A stretch of DNA of 64,000 nt from Saccharothrix sp. NRRL B-16348. Its GTDB lineage: Bacteria; Actinomycetota; Actinomycetes; Mycobacteriales; Pseudonocardiaceae. Position 1 is the first letter of the stretch, and each line of letters opens with the position of its first letter. The notes under the pieces are model-generated. The model was not told the origin of the DNA, ran no database searches, and saw only the letters and a program-made list of their open reading frames with translations. The position numbers and the translations under genes were made by a program. The stretch is from the NCBI RefSeq assembly GCF_001280085.1, contig NZ_LGED01000196.1, positions 124,001 through 188,000 on the forward strand, in the 5' to 3' direction. Positions 10,101 through 17,663 of the stretch are shown one piece after another.

Positions 10101-12001
10101 CGACCGGCGACCTCCTGGCCACCATCGCGGTGCCGGAGACCGGCGGCCTCGACCGGTACGCGACCGCGCCCGACGTGGCGGTCACGAACCCCGGTGGCAC
10201 GGTCAAGCTGGTCGCGGTGTTCCGCGGCCCGGCGAACCAGTTCACGCTCGACTCGTTCACGTTCATCGGCAAGGGCGTGTCGGTCAACGCCGCGCCGCAC
10301 GTGGTCGTCACGGCCGACCCGGCGACCGGCACCGCGCCGTTCACCACGAAGCTCACCGCGACGGCGAGCGACCCGGAGAACGACGCGCCGTTCACCTACG
10401 CGTGGGACCTGGGCGACGGCACCGCCGCCTCGGGCCCCGCGGTGGAGCACACCTACGCCCAGAACGGCACCTACCACGCGTCGGTGACGGTCACCGACGC
10501 CGCGGGCCGGTCCAAGAAGGTGTCCACCCCGGTCGTCGTGCGCAACCCGCCGATGCCGCCGATCACCTGCGACACCCCGAACCCGGACATCCCGGTGAAC
10601 GACGAGTTCGACGGTGACCGGCTCGACGGTTGCCGCTGGGACGCCGTCGTCCGACCGGACCTGCCGTCCATGCGGATGGGCGACGGCCTGCTGAGCATCG
10701 ACACCCTGCCCGGCGACATCAACGGCTCGGCGAACGACGACCCGCGCAACTTCGTGCTCCAGAACGCGCCCGAGGGCGACTGGACGCTGGAGACGCGGAT
10801 GGCCGCGCCGGTGGTCGAGCAGTGGCAGCTGGCCGGGTTCATGGTGTACGCCAACGACGACGACTACGTGAAGTTCGACGTCGTGGCGCGCAACGCGCCC
10901 GGCCAGGCCGTGACGTTGGGCGCGGAGCTGGTCGCCGAGAACAACGGCGAGTTCGGCAACGGCGGCAACCGGGGCATCACCATCGGCACACCCGAGAGCG
11001 GCTGGTGGCACCTCCGGCTGAAGAAGGTGGGCAACACCTACAGCGGCGAGATCAGCGACGGCGGCACCAACTGGACGTCGCTCGGCGACCCGGTCACCAA
11101 CGACGTGCCGAACGCGAAGTTCGGCCTGATGGCGATCGGTCCGTCGCAGACCAGGGGCCCGGTCACGGTCGACTTCGACTACTTCCGGGTGTCCGGCATC
11201 GACACGACCGCGCCGGAGGTCACGGCGACCGTCAACCCGGCCGAGCCCAACGGCGCGGACGGCTGGTGGACCGCACCGCCGACGGTGACGATCACGTCGG
11301 TGGACGCCGGGTCCGGCGTGGCACGCACCGAGTACCGCGTCGGTGACGGCGAATGGGCGCAGTACACCGCGCCGTTCCCCGTCAGCGGCGACGGCACGCA
11401 CACGGTGCACTACCGGGCCACGGACGTGCGCGGCAACGCCTCCGAACCCGGTTCGGTGACGGTCAAGGTGGACGCGAGCGCGCCGACGGTGAAGGTCACC
11501 GGCCTGCACGACGGCGTGAGCTACGGCCACTCCGAGGACAAGGCGGTCTCCTGGCAGGCCGACGACGCCGCCTCCGGGATCGCGTCGGTCACCGCCACGC
11601 TCGACGGCCGGCCGATCACGTCGGGCACGAGCGTCACGATGCACGCGCTCGCGCTCGGCGCGCACACGCTGGCGTTGACCGCGACCGACAAGGCGGGCAA
11701 CAAGCGGGACGTGGCGGTGTCGTTCACCGTCACCACCTCGCTGCCCGACCTCCAGGCGATGGTCGACCGGTTCGCCGCGGAACGACGCATCCCGTCGTCC
11801 ACCGCACGGGGCCTCGACCGGGACCTGGACGACGCCCGCCGGCTGCTGTTCGACGGCAAACCGGCCAAGGCGATCGAGAAGCTGGAGAGCTTCCGGAACG
11901 CGGTCTCCCGCAAGGTGGGCGACCGGGCCGTGCGCGACCTGCTCGTCGCCGACGCCGAGGTGGTGATCGCGGCCTTGCGCGGGCAGTCGAGCGGTAGCTG
12001 A
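7181..12001 (+). CDS. Secreted ThuA / PQQ-type sugar dehydrogenase / PKD multidomain protein
   Basis: A 1606-residue exported protein; the signal peptide ends near ATATAHPG (residue about 35). In order: a ThuA (trehalose-utilisation, GATase-like) domain at about 43-270; a six-bladed PQQ-dependent sugar-dehydrogenase-like propeller at about 285-700 (TLDIAPDGRVFYTELLGEV, then YAMGFRNPFRFN); a PKD domain at about 708-790; a CBM6-like carbohydrate-binding stretch at about 900-1030; a second PKD at about 1037-1120; a concanavalin/DUF1349-like domain at about 1130-1335; Ig/OmpL47-like repeats at about 1341-1515; and a FIMAH-like helical C-terminus at about 1520-1600. GTG at 7181 was chosen because GTGGAGG lies 4 bases before it. 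It probably acts outside the cell on the sugar that the upstream ABC system imports. Enzymatic activity is inferred from family only. Confidence 0.85.
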   Translation: MRTPVSRLRPVFGIVLAFLVVAGLLPATATAHPGHDAPAEFRALLFTKTAAGAYRHDSIPAGVAMVEKLAADHHFEVVHSEDATQFTDENLAGFDVVIMLQNGGMVWDTDAQRAAVRKFVNDGGGIVAVHNATDMNIESSFPWWDDFVNGGAHMTAHSANGLTATAYQVDEVHESTKHLPDRWQKAEEWYNFKPGMRGKVHPLVEVDEKTYDPGSEAMGHDHPITWCRDAEGGRVWATGMGHNAADYTEPNFVAHVLGGIRTAAGAVPSDCGATVDTSFEKVTLDDATRAPTTLDIAPDGRVFYTELLGEVRVHDPATGATSTALSLPVYSGGEDGLVSIALAPDFATSNHVYLYYSPAGTAEINRLSRFTAQGNVIRPDSEKVLLEVPASRREEPGHTGGYLEFGPNGNLYVGVGDDTNPFQSSGYAPVDERPGHDLFDAQKTAANTNDLRGKILRIHPEPDGTYTVPAGNMFPPGTEKTKPEIYAMGFRNPFRFNVASDGTLYLADYGPDAGGDNPSRGPGGLVEWNVIKEPGNYGWPYCVGNNTPFNDFDFATNTSKAKFDCANPVNDSPNNTGLTTLPAAKAATVWYGNGAEGDEFPEMGTGGEAPMAGPRYEFDPNLASDVKFPEYYDGKPFYYDWARNKFWTFSQDDQGGLLKINEWFKSAAPLAPMDMKFGPDGALYVVEWGGGYGRDNPDSGVYRIDYTQGNRRPTAKATATPSSGRAPLPVTFSAAGSSDPEGTALTYAWTFGDGDTSTEAEPTHTYQADGVYNAQLTATDASGKSGVTNVRVTVGNTAPSVTMTSPVDGGFFDFGDKVAFDLDITDPEDGEPDCAKAVLQPALGHEAHAHPIDPINACEGEFATLIDEGHADADIFYSVDASYTDAGSGTLPPLVGRDLAVIQPKHKQAEFHQESSGVTVGSDAAAESGKRVGDLGDGDWIAFTPVNFHQIDRVTARVASASAGGSIELREDSPTGDLLATIAVPETGGLDRYATAPDVAVTNPGGTVKLVAVFRGPANQFTLDSFTFIGKGVSVNAAPHVVVTADPATGTAPFTTKLTATASDPENDAPFTYAWDLGDGTAASGPAVEHTYAQNGTYHASVTVTDAAGRSKKVSTPVVVRNPPMPPITCDTPNPDIPVNDEFDGDRLDGCRWDAVVRPDLPSMRMGDGLLSIDTLPGDINGSANDDPRNFVLQNAPEGDWTLETRMAAPVVEQWQLAGFMVYANDDDYVKFDVVARNAPGQAVTLGAELVAENNGEFGNGGNRGITIGTPESGWWHLRLKKVGNTYSGEISDGGTNWTSLGDPVTNDVPNAKFGLMAIGPSQTRGPVTVDFDYFRVSGIDTTAPEVTATVNPAEPNGADGWWTAPPTVTITSVDAGSGVARTEYRVGDGEWAQYTAPFPVSGDGTHTVHYRATDVRGNASEPGSVTVKVDASAPTVKVTGLHDGVSYGHSEDKAVSWQADDAASGIASVTATLDGRPITSGTSVTMHALALGAHTLALTATDKAGNKRDVAVSFTVTTSLPDLQAMVDRFAAERRIPSSTARGLDRDLDDARRLLFDGKPAKAIEKLESFRNAVSRKVGDRAVRDLLVADAEVVIAALRGQSSGS

Positions 12002-12072
12002 TCGCGGGGGCCGGAGCCGTGGTGCTCCGGCCACCACGCGCGTGGGGGCGGTTGCCGGACCGCGCCCCCGCC

Positions 12073-12110
12073 CGACCGGTGCCGGGACGTCCGCGTCCCG
12101 GCGCCGGTCG
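12073..12110 (+). terminator. 17-bp hairpin between the ThuA protein and the ebo-type operon
   Basis: Two 17-base arms (12073-12089 and 12094-12110) pair with a single G-U wobble around a TCCG loop. No U tract follows, which is common for actinomycete terminators. It ends the transport operon and separates it from the AAGGAGGG-led operon that begins 50 bases later. Confidence 0.7.
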
Positions 12111-12159
12111 GTGACCGGATTGACCGGATCGTGAGTGAGCGGGCGAAGGAGGGTGGCCA

Positions 12160-13317
12160 ATGACGGACGAACCCACCGGGCTGTGGCTGATCGGGGCACG
12201 CGGGTCGGTCGCGACGACGGCGATCGGCGGACTGCTCGCGTTACGCGCGGGCCTGGCGCCGCCGACCGGCTGCGTCACCGAACGACCCGAGTTCGCCGGC
12301 GTCCCGCTGCCGGGCTGGCGCGACCTGGTGGTCGGCGGGCACGACGTCGTCGACACGCCGCTGGTCAAGCGCGCCGAACAGCTGGTGGACAGCGGCGTGC
12401 TGCCGCACCGCCTGCTCGGCGCCATCGTGGACGGCCTGCACGCGGCCGACGCCGAGGTCCGACCCGGCTACCACCCGGTGACGCACCGGGGCAGCCAGGC
12501 CGACGCGGCCCGAAGGCTCGCCGCCGACATCACCGGCTTCCGGGAGCGGCACGGCCTGGCGCGGGTCGTGGTGGTCAACGTGTCCTCGACCGAACCGCCC
12601 GTGCCCGCCACGCCGGAGCACGACGACCTGGCCGCGTTGGAGGAAGCGCTGACCGACCCCGCACGCGCGGTGCTGCCGCCCAGTTCGGTGGCGGCGTACG
12701 CGGCGCTGCGCGCGGGCTGCCCGTTCGTGGACTTCACCCCGTCGACCGGCGTCGCGCTGCCCGCGTTGGACGAGCTGGCCCACCGGGAACGGCTGCCGTA
12801 CGCGGGTCGGGACGGCAAGACGGGGGAGACGCTGCTGCGGACGGTGCTCGCGCCGATGTTCACCGCGCGGGCGTTGCGGGTGCGGTCGTGGGCGGGGACG
12901 AACCTGCTCGGCGGCGGTGACGGCGCGACGTTGGAGGACCCGGCGCACGCGGGCAGCAAGCTGGAGTCGAAGGCACGGGGGCTGGCGGCGTTGCTGGGCG
13001 AGGACGTCACCGCGCCGCTGCACATCGACAACGTGCCCGACCTGGGTGAGCAGAAGACGGCGTGGGACCACGTGTCGTTCGAGGGGTTCCTCGGCGCGCG
13101 CATGTCGTTGCAGCTGACGTGGACCGGGCTGGACTCCTCGCTGGCCGCGCCGCTCGTGCTGGACCTGACCCGGCTGGTGGCCGCGGCGCACGCGGCCGGC
13201 CAGGTGGGTGCGCTGGGCGCGCTCGGGTTCTTCTTCAAGGACCCGCTGGGCAGTGACGAGCACCGGTTCGCCGAGCAGACCCGCGAGCTGCACCGGTGGG
13301 CGGGTGAGCTGGGGTGA
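12160..13317 (+). CDS. Inositol-3-phosphate-synthase family cyclase
   Basis: A 385-residue member of the myo-inositol-1-phosphate synthase family. It shows the N-terminal NAD loop GARGSVATTAIGG (about residues 10-22), NVSSTEPPV, FVDFTPSTG, and the family hallmark DGKTGETLLRTVLAPMF followed by a NLLGGGDG-like loop and SKLESKA. Known members turn glucose-6-phosphate into inositol-3-phosphate. This copy opens a tightly coupled operon of ebo-type genes, so it may make a related cyclitol phosphate used there. ATG 12160 has AAGGAGGG at 12146-12153. Ebo clusters elsewhere contain a dehydroquinate-synthase-like cyclase (EboD); none is present here, so this gene may fill that place (inference). Confidence 0.85.
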   Translation: MTDEPTGLWLIGARGSVATTAIGGLLALRAGLAPPTGCVTERPEFAGVPLPGWRDLVVGGHDVVDTPLVKRAEQLVDSGVLPHRLLGAIVDGLHAADAEVRPGYHPVTHRGSQADAARRLAADITGFRERHGLARVVVVNVSSTEPPVPATPEHDDLAALEEALTDPARAVLPPSSVAAYAALRAGCPFVDFTPSTGVALPALDELAHRERLPYAGRDGKTGETLLRTVLAPMFTARALRVRSWAGTNLLGGGDGATLEDPAHAGSKLESKARGLAALLGEDVTAPLHIDNVPDLGEQKTAWDHVSFEGFLGARMSLQLTWTGLDSSLAAPLVLDLTRLVAAAHAAGQVGALGALGFFFKDPLGSDEHRFAEQTRELHRWAGELG

Positions 13318-14168
13318 GGGCGTACGCGGAGCTGGTGCGGGCGCCGGCCGCACTGACCGTGCTCGGGGACACCCTGGCCGGCGCCGCGGCGGCCGGGCTG
13401 CCGTTGCGGGGCAGGCGCTTGCTGCTGCCGCTGTCGTCGGTGGCGTTGTACTGGTCCGGGATGGCGCTCAACGACTGGGCCGACCGCGAGCTGGACGCGG
13501 TGGAACGCCCGGAGCGGCCGATCCCGTCCGGCCGGGTGACCCCGCGTGCCGCGTTGACCGCCGCCGTGCTGCTCAGCGCGACCGGGCTCGGCCTCGCCGC
13601 GGTGGCCGGCGGGCGGGACGCGTTGGCGGTCGCGGTGCCGGTGGCGGCGGCGGTGTGGTCCTACGACACGGTGCTGAAGGACACCGCGGCCGGGCCGCTG
13701 GCCATGGCCGCGTGCCGGGGGCTGGACGTCCTGCTGGGTGCGGGCCGGGAACGGGCGGTGAGCGCCCTGCCCGCCGCCGCGGTGATGGCCGGGCACACGC
13801 TCGGCGTGACGGCGTTGTCGCGTGGCGAGGTGCGGGGTGCGTCCGCCGGCGCGGCGAGGGCGGTGCTCGGCGGCACGGCGGCGACGGCGTTGGCGACGAT
13901 CGCCCGGCCGGGGCGGACCTGGCGGCACCGGCTGGGCGCGCTCGCCGGCGTGGCCACCTACGCGGCCACGGTGGGCCGCGCGCAGTGGGCGGCGGTGCGC
14001 GACCCCGGCGCGGGCACGGTCAGGTCGGCCACCAAGACCGGCATCCACGGCATGGTGCCGCTGCAGTGCGCCCTCGTGGCGCGAAGCGGGTCACCGGGCG
14101 TCGCCGCCGGTCTCGCGCTGGTGCTGCCGCTGGCTCGCGAGCTGGCGCGGAAAGTGGGGCCGACATGA
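13314..14168 (+). CDS. eboC: UbiA-family prenyltransferase, EboC-like
   Basis: A 284-residue polytopic membrane protein. The first Asp-rich motif NDWADRELD (about residue 52) and the following RPERPIPSGRV are diagnostic of UbiA prenyltransferases; the second motif region is DTVLKDTAAG. UbiA enzymes attach prenyl chains to acceptors in the membrane. The GTG start overlaps the stop of the cyclase gene. Its neighbours (TatD-like, EboE, phosphodiesterase) identify it as the EboC component of an ebo cluster. Ebo proteins in Nostoc are linked to moving a scytonemin precursor to the periplasm; the substrate here is unknown. Confidence 0.82.
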   Translation: MRAYAELVRAPAALTVLGDTLAGAAAAGLPLRGRRLLLPLSSVALYWSGMALNDWADRELDAVERPERPIPSGRVTPRAALTAAVLLSATGLGLAAVAGGRDALAVAVPVAAAVWSYDTVLKDTAAGPLAMAACRGLDVLLGAGRERAVSALPAAAVMAGHTLGVTALSRGEVRGASAGAARAVLGGTAATALATIARPGRTWRHRLGALAGVATYAATVGRAQWAAVRDPGAGTVRSATKTGIHGMVPLQCALVARSGSPGVAAGLALVLPLARELARKVGPT

Positions 14169-15715
14169 CGTTCCGCCTGGGTTACGGCACGAACGGGTTC
14201 GCCAACCACCGGTTGGACGACGCGCTCGCGGTGATCGCCGGCCTCGGGTACACCGGGGTGGCGCTCACGCTCGACCACCACCACCTCGACCCGTTCGCCC
14301 CCGACCTGCCGCGGCAGGTGGAGAAGGTGGCCGCGCGGCTGGACCGCCTCGGCTTGGGCGTCGTGGTGGAGACCGGCGCGCGGTTCCTGCTCGACCCGCG
14401 CCGCAAGCACCACCCGACGCTGGTGAGCGACGCGCAGGAGGTCCGGGTGGACTTCCTGCTGCGGGCCGTGGGTATCGCGGCCGACCTCGGCGCCGACTGC
14501 GTGTCGTTCTGGTCCGGGATCGTGCCCGCGGGCGTGGACGACGACGAGGCGTGGCGGCGGATGCGGTCGGGCGTCACGGAGGTGCTGGACGGCGCGGCCC
14601 GACGCGGCGTGCCGATCGCGCTGGAACCCGAACCCGGCATGCTCGTCGAACGGCTCGACCAGGCACTGCGGCTGCGCGCGGAACTCGGCTCGCCCGCTCT
14701 GCTGGGGATCACCCTGGACGTCGGGCACTGCGTGGCGGTGGAGCCGGAGGACGCCGCCGCCTGCGTCCGCCGCGCGGGCGACCTCCTGCTCAACGTGCAG
14801 CTGGACGACATGCTGCCCGGCGTGCACGAGCACCTGGAGTTCGGCGAGGGCGAGCTGGACCTGGCCGCCACCCTCGCCGCGCTGGACGAGATCGGCTACA
14901 CCGGGCTGGCCGGGGTCGAGCTGCCCCGCCACAGCCACGCCGCACCGGACGTGGCGAGCAGGGCCATGAGCGCGCTGCGCGAGGCCTCGCCCAAGGGCGC
15001 GCTGCACGTGGCGTCGCACTTGCCGGTGGGCGTGTTGCGAGAGGACTCGCCCAACGGCACGAGTCCGCTGCACGGGGCGTCGCACTTGCCGGTGAGCGCC
15101 TTGCGCGAGGCGTCCGGGCCGGAGGCGGAGCACCCCTGGCTGGCCGAGGCCGAGCGCGCCGTGCGGGCCGATCCGCAGACGATCCGGACGTTCTTCCCGG
15201 CGGTCGGTCGAGTGGTGGGCAGGCAGGCGGTGCGGGGCGAGTCCGACCCGCTCGGCGTCGTGCACGGCACCGTCGACGACGTGGGCCGCACCCGGCTGCT
15301 GGCCGCGCTCGCGGCGGCGACCGGCCCGGAGGAGCTGGCGGCCGAGCTGACCTCGCTCTACCGCTTCGGTGACGACGCCGAACGCCGAGGCGTCCTGCGC
15401 GCGCTCGCCTCCGTCGGGCACCAGGCGGTCACGGCCGGGGTCGAACTCGTCAAGGACGCGTTGCGCACCAACGACACCAGGCTCGTCGCGGCGGCGCTCG
15501 GGCCGTTCGCGGCCGACCACCTCGACGCCCACACGTGGCGTCACGGCGTGCTGAAGTGCTTGTTCCTGGAGATCCCCCTCGCCGCCGTGGCCGGGCTGGA
15601 CCGGCGCGCGGACGAGGAACTGCGGCGCATGGTCGGCGCGTTCGCCGCCGAACGCCGTGCCGCGGGCCGCGCCGTGCCCGACGACGCGCTCGAACTGCTG
15701 AGGAGCGAGACCTGA
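14165..15715 (+). CDS. TIM-barrel sugar isomerase fused to an EboA-like domain
   Basis: A 516-residue fusion. Residues about 1-265 are a xylose-isomerase-like TIM barrel with candidate metal ligands in LEPEPGMLVE, LDVGHC, NVQLDD and VELPRH. Residues about 268-320 are a linker carrying an internal repeat. Residues about 325-516 resemble EboA: RTFFPAVGRVVGRQ, then VLKCLFLEIPLAAVAGLDRR and FAAERRAAGRAVPDDAL, matching the EboA C-terminal pattern as I recall it. EboA is normally a stand-alone protein of unknown function. The ATG overlaps the eboC stop. The fusion suggests the two parts act on one metabolite. Confidence 0.78.
   Translation: MTFRLGYGTNGFANHRLDDALAVIAGLGYTGVALTLDHHHLDPFAPDLPRQVEKVAARLDRLGLGVVVETGARFLLDPRRKHHPTLVSDAQEVRVDFLLRAVGIAADLGADCVSFWSGIVPAGVDDDEAWRRMRSGVTEVLDGAARRGVPIALEPEPGMLVERLDQALRLRAELGSPALLGITLDVGHCVAVEPEDAAACVRRAGDLLLNVQLDDMLPGVHEHLEFGEGELDLAATLAALDEIGYTGLAGVELPRHSHAAPDVASRAMSALREASPKGALHVASHLPVGVLREDSPNGTSPLHGASHLPVSALREASGPEAEHPWLAEAERAVRADPQTIRTFFPAVGRVVGRQAVRGESDPLGVVHGTVDDVGRTRLLAALAAATGPEELAAELTSLYRFGDDAERRGVLRALASVGHQAVTAGVELVKDALRTNDTRLVAAALGPFAADHLDAHTWRHGVLKCLFLEIPLAAVAGLDRRADEELRRMVGAFAAERRAAGRAVPDDALELLRSET
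14968..15118 (+). repeat. In-frame tandem repeat in the linker of the TIM/EboA fusion
   Basis: Two imperfect direct copies of about 61 and 65 bases (14968-15028 and 15029-15093) and a partial third (15094-15118) lie inside the gene. Both full copies end with the identical GCGTCGCACTTGCCGGTG. The repeat keeps the frame: the peptides read ALREASPKGALHVASHLPVG, then VLREDSPNGTSPLHGASHLPVS, then ALREAS. The neighbouring domains have no such repeats. It looks like an inserted small repetitive element. Confidence 0.75.
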
Positions 15716-16563
15716 TGCGCATCTTCGACCCGCACGTCCACATGACCTCGCGGACGACGGACGACTACGAGGCGATGCACGCGGCCGGGGTGCGGGCGTT
15801 GGTCGAGCCCGCGTTCTGGCTGGGCCAGCCGCGCACGAACGTGGGCTCGTTCACCGACTACTTCGATGCCCTGATCGGCTGGGAGAGGTTCCGGGCGGCG
15901 CAGTTCGGCATCCGGCACCACTGCGCCATCGCGCTCAACCCCAAGGAGGCCAACGACCCGCGCTGCGCCGGCGTGCTGGACGTGCTGCCGCGCTACCTGG
16001 CCAAGGACGGCGTGGTGGCGGTCGGCGAGGTCGGCTACGACTCGATGACCCCGGAGGAGGACGAGGTGTTCGCCCGGCAGTTGGAGCTCGCCGTGCGGCA
16101 CGGCCTGCCCGCGTTGGTGCACACGCCCCACCGGGACAAGGCCGCGGGCACGGCACGCACGCTCGACCTCGTCCGGGAATCGGGTCTGCCGCCCGAGCGG
16201 GTGGTCGTGGACCACCTGAACGAGATGACGGTGCGCGCGGTGGCCGACTCGGGCTGCTGGATGGGCTTCTCGATCTACCCGGACACGAAGATGGACGAGG
16301 CCAGGATGGTGGCGTTGCTGGTCGAGTACGGCACCGACCGGGTGCTGGTGAACTCGGCCGCCGACTGGGGCCGGTCCGACCCGCTCAAGACGCACAAGAC
16401 GGGGTTGGCGATGCTGGCGGCCGGGTTCGACGAGTCCGACGTGGACAAGGTGCTGTGGCGCAACCCGGTCGAGTTCTACGGCCAGAGCGGCCGGCTGGCG
16501 CTCGACGAGCCGGACGCGTCGCCGACGTTCGAGGGCAACTCGATCCTGCGCGGTGGCTCGTGA
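15715..16563 (+). CDS. eboB: TatD-like metal-dependent hydrolase, EboB-like
   Basis: A 282-residue amidohydrolase-fold enzyme. Metal ligands of the TatD family can be placed: His-x-His in DPHVHM near residue 7, Glu in VGEVGYD near residue 106, His in VHTPHRDK near 141, His in VVDHLNE near 165, and Asp in NSAADWG near 218. The ATG shares its first base with the last base of the upstream stop. TatD relatives act as nucleases or phosphoesterases; EboB's own reaction is not known. The position between the EboA-like fusion and EboE supports the assignment. Confidence 0.83.
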   Translation: MRIFDPHVHMTSRTTDDYEAMHAAGVRALVEPAFWLGQPRTNVGSFTDYFDALIGWERFRAAQFGIRHHCAIALNPKEANDPRCAGVLDVLPRYLAKDGVVAVGEVGYDSMTPEEDEVFARQLELAVRHGLPALVHTPHRDKAAGTARTLDLVRESGLPPERVVVDHLNEMTVRAVADSGCWMGFSIYPDTKMDEARMVALLVEYGTDRVLVNSAADWGRSDPLKTHKTGLAMLAAGFDESDVDKVLWRNPVEFYGQSGRLALDEPDASPTFEGNSILRGGS

Positions 16564-17663
16564 TCCCGGCTTACTGCACCAACGTCCACCCGGCCGAGGA
16601 CCTGGCCGGCGTCGTCGCCCAGCTCGACCGCTACGCCGTCCCGGTGCGGGAAGCGCTCGGCGCCGACACCCTCGCGCTCGGGCTGTGGCTGGCCGAACCG
16701 GTCGCCCGCGGCCTCGCCGAGGACGCGACGGCCAGGCGGCGCCTGGCGGCGGACCTGCGGGCCAGGGGACTGGAGGTGAGCACCCTCAACGCGTTCCCGT
16801 ACGGCGGGTTCCACCACGAGGTCGTCAAGCACGCCGTCTACCGCCCGCGGTGGACCGACCCGCGACGCACCTCCTACACGCTCGCGTGCGCCACCGTGCT
16901 CGCGGACCTGCTGCCGGACTCCGCCGCGTACGGCAGCATCTCGACGTTGCCGCTGGCCTGGCGGGAGCCGTGGACGGGCGACGACGACGTGCGGGCCCGG
17001 GTGTCGCTCGACGTCGTCAGCCGCTTCCTGCGCGCCGAGTCGGCCCGGGAGGGCAGGCCGATCAAGCTGGCCGTCGAGCCGGAACCGGGCTGCGTGCTCG
17101 ACACCGTGGCCGACGCCGTGGCGTGGCTGGCCGACCGCGTCGACCACGACCACATCGGGATCTGCCTGGACACGTGCCACCTCGCGGTGTCGTTCGCCGA
17201 TCCGGTGGCAGCCGTGAAGGGCATCCACGAGTCGGGGCTCTCGGTGGTCAAGGTGCAGGCGTCGGCGGCGCTGGAGGTCGCCGAACCGGGCACGGAGGAG
17301 GGCAGGCGGGCCATCGGCGCGTTCGTCGAGCCGCGCTACCTGCACCAGGTCCGGGAGAACGCGCCCGCCGGCGTGCTGGCGGCCGACGACCTGCCCGAGG
17401 CGCTGACCGACCTGCCCGCCACGCACCCGTGGCGGGTGCACTTCCACGTACCCCTGCACGCCCGGCCTGCCGCCCCGCTCACCTCCACCACGGACGTGCT
17501 GCTGACGGCGGTCGAGGCGGTCCGGTCGACCGCGGACGCCATGCCGCACGTCGAGGTCGAGACCTACACGTGGACCGTCCTGCCCGGCGCGGGCGACGAC
17601 CTGGCCGCGGGCATCGCCGCCGAACTGCGCTGGGCTTCGGAGCACATCGGAGGCACGGTATGA
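16560..17663 (+). CDS. eboE: Metabolite-traffic protein EboE (TIM barrel)
   Basis: A 367-residue xylose-isomerase-like TIM barrel beginning with PAYCTNVHPAEDLAGVV, the typical EboE opening. Further family features are STLNAFPYGGFH near residue 78 and AVEPEPGC, CLDTCHLAVSF and VEVETYTW as likely metal and substrate segments. The GTG at 16560 overlaps the stop of eboB. EboE is one of the core proteins of ebo clusters in cyanobacteria, Bacteroidetes and pseudomonads. Confidence 0.85.
   Translation: MIPAYCTNVHPAEDLAGVVAQLDRYAVPVREALGADTLALGLWLAEPVARGLAEDATARRRLAADLRARGLEVSTLNAFPYGGFHHEVVKHAVYRPRWTDPRRTSYTLACATVLADLLPDSAAYGSISTLPLAWREPWTGDDDVRARVSLDVVSRFLRAESAREGRPIKLAVEPEPGCVLDTVADAVAWLADRVDHDHIGICLDTCHLAVSFADPVAAVKGIHESGLSVVKVQASAALEVAEPGTEEGRRAIGAFVEPRYLHQVRENAPAGVLAADDLPEALTDLPATHPWRVHFHVPLHARPAAPLTSTTDVLLTAVEAVRSTADAMPHVEVETYTWTVLPGAGDDLAAGIAAELRWASEHIGGTV

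Noticed and set aside
6965..12199. A very long open frame on the minus strand opposite the ThuA protein
   Set aside because: Its translation is Arg/Val/Gly/His-rich low-complexity sequence, as expected opposite a GC3-biased gene. The plus-strand protein has clear domains and a signal peptide.
14968..15118. CRISPR-like array
   Set aside because: There are only two and a half imperfect units, directly adjacent without unique spacers, and they are inside an intact reading frame.
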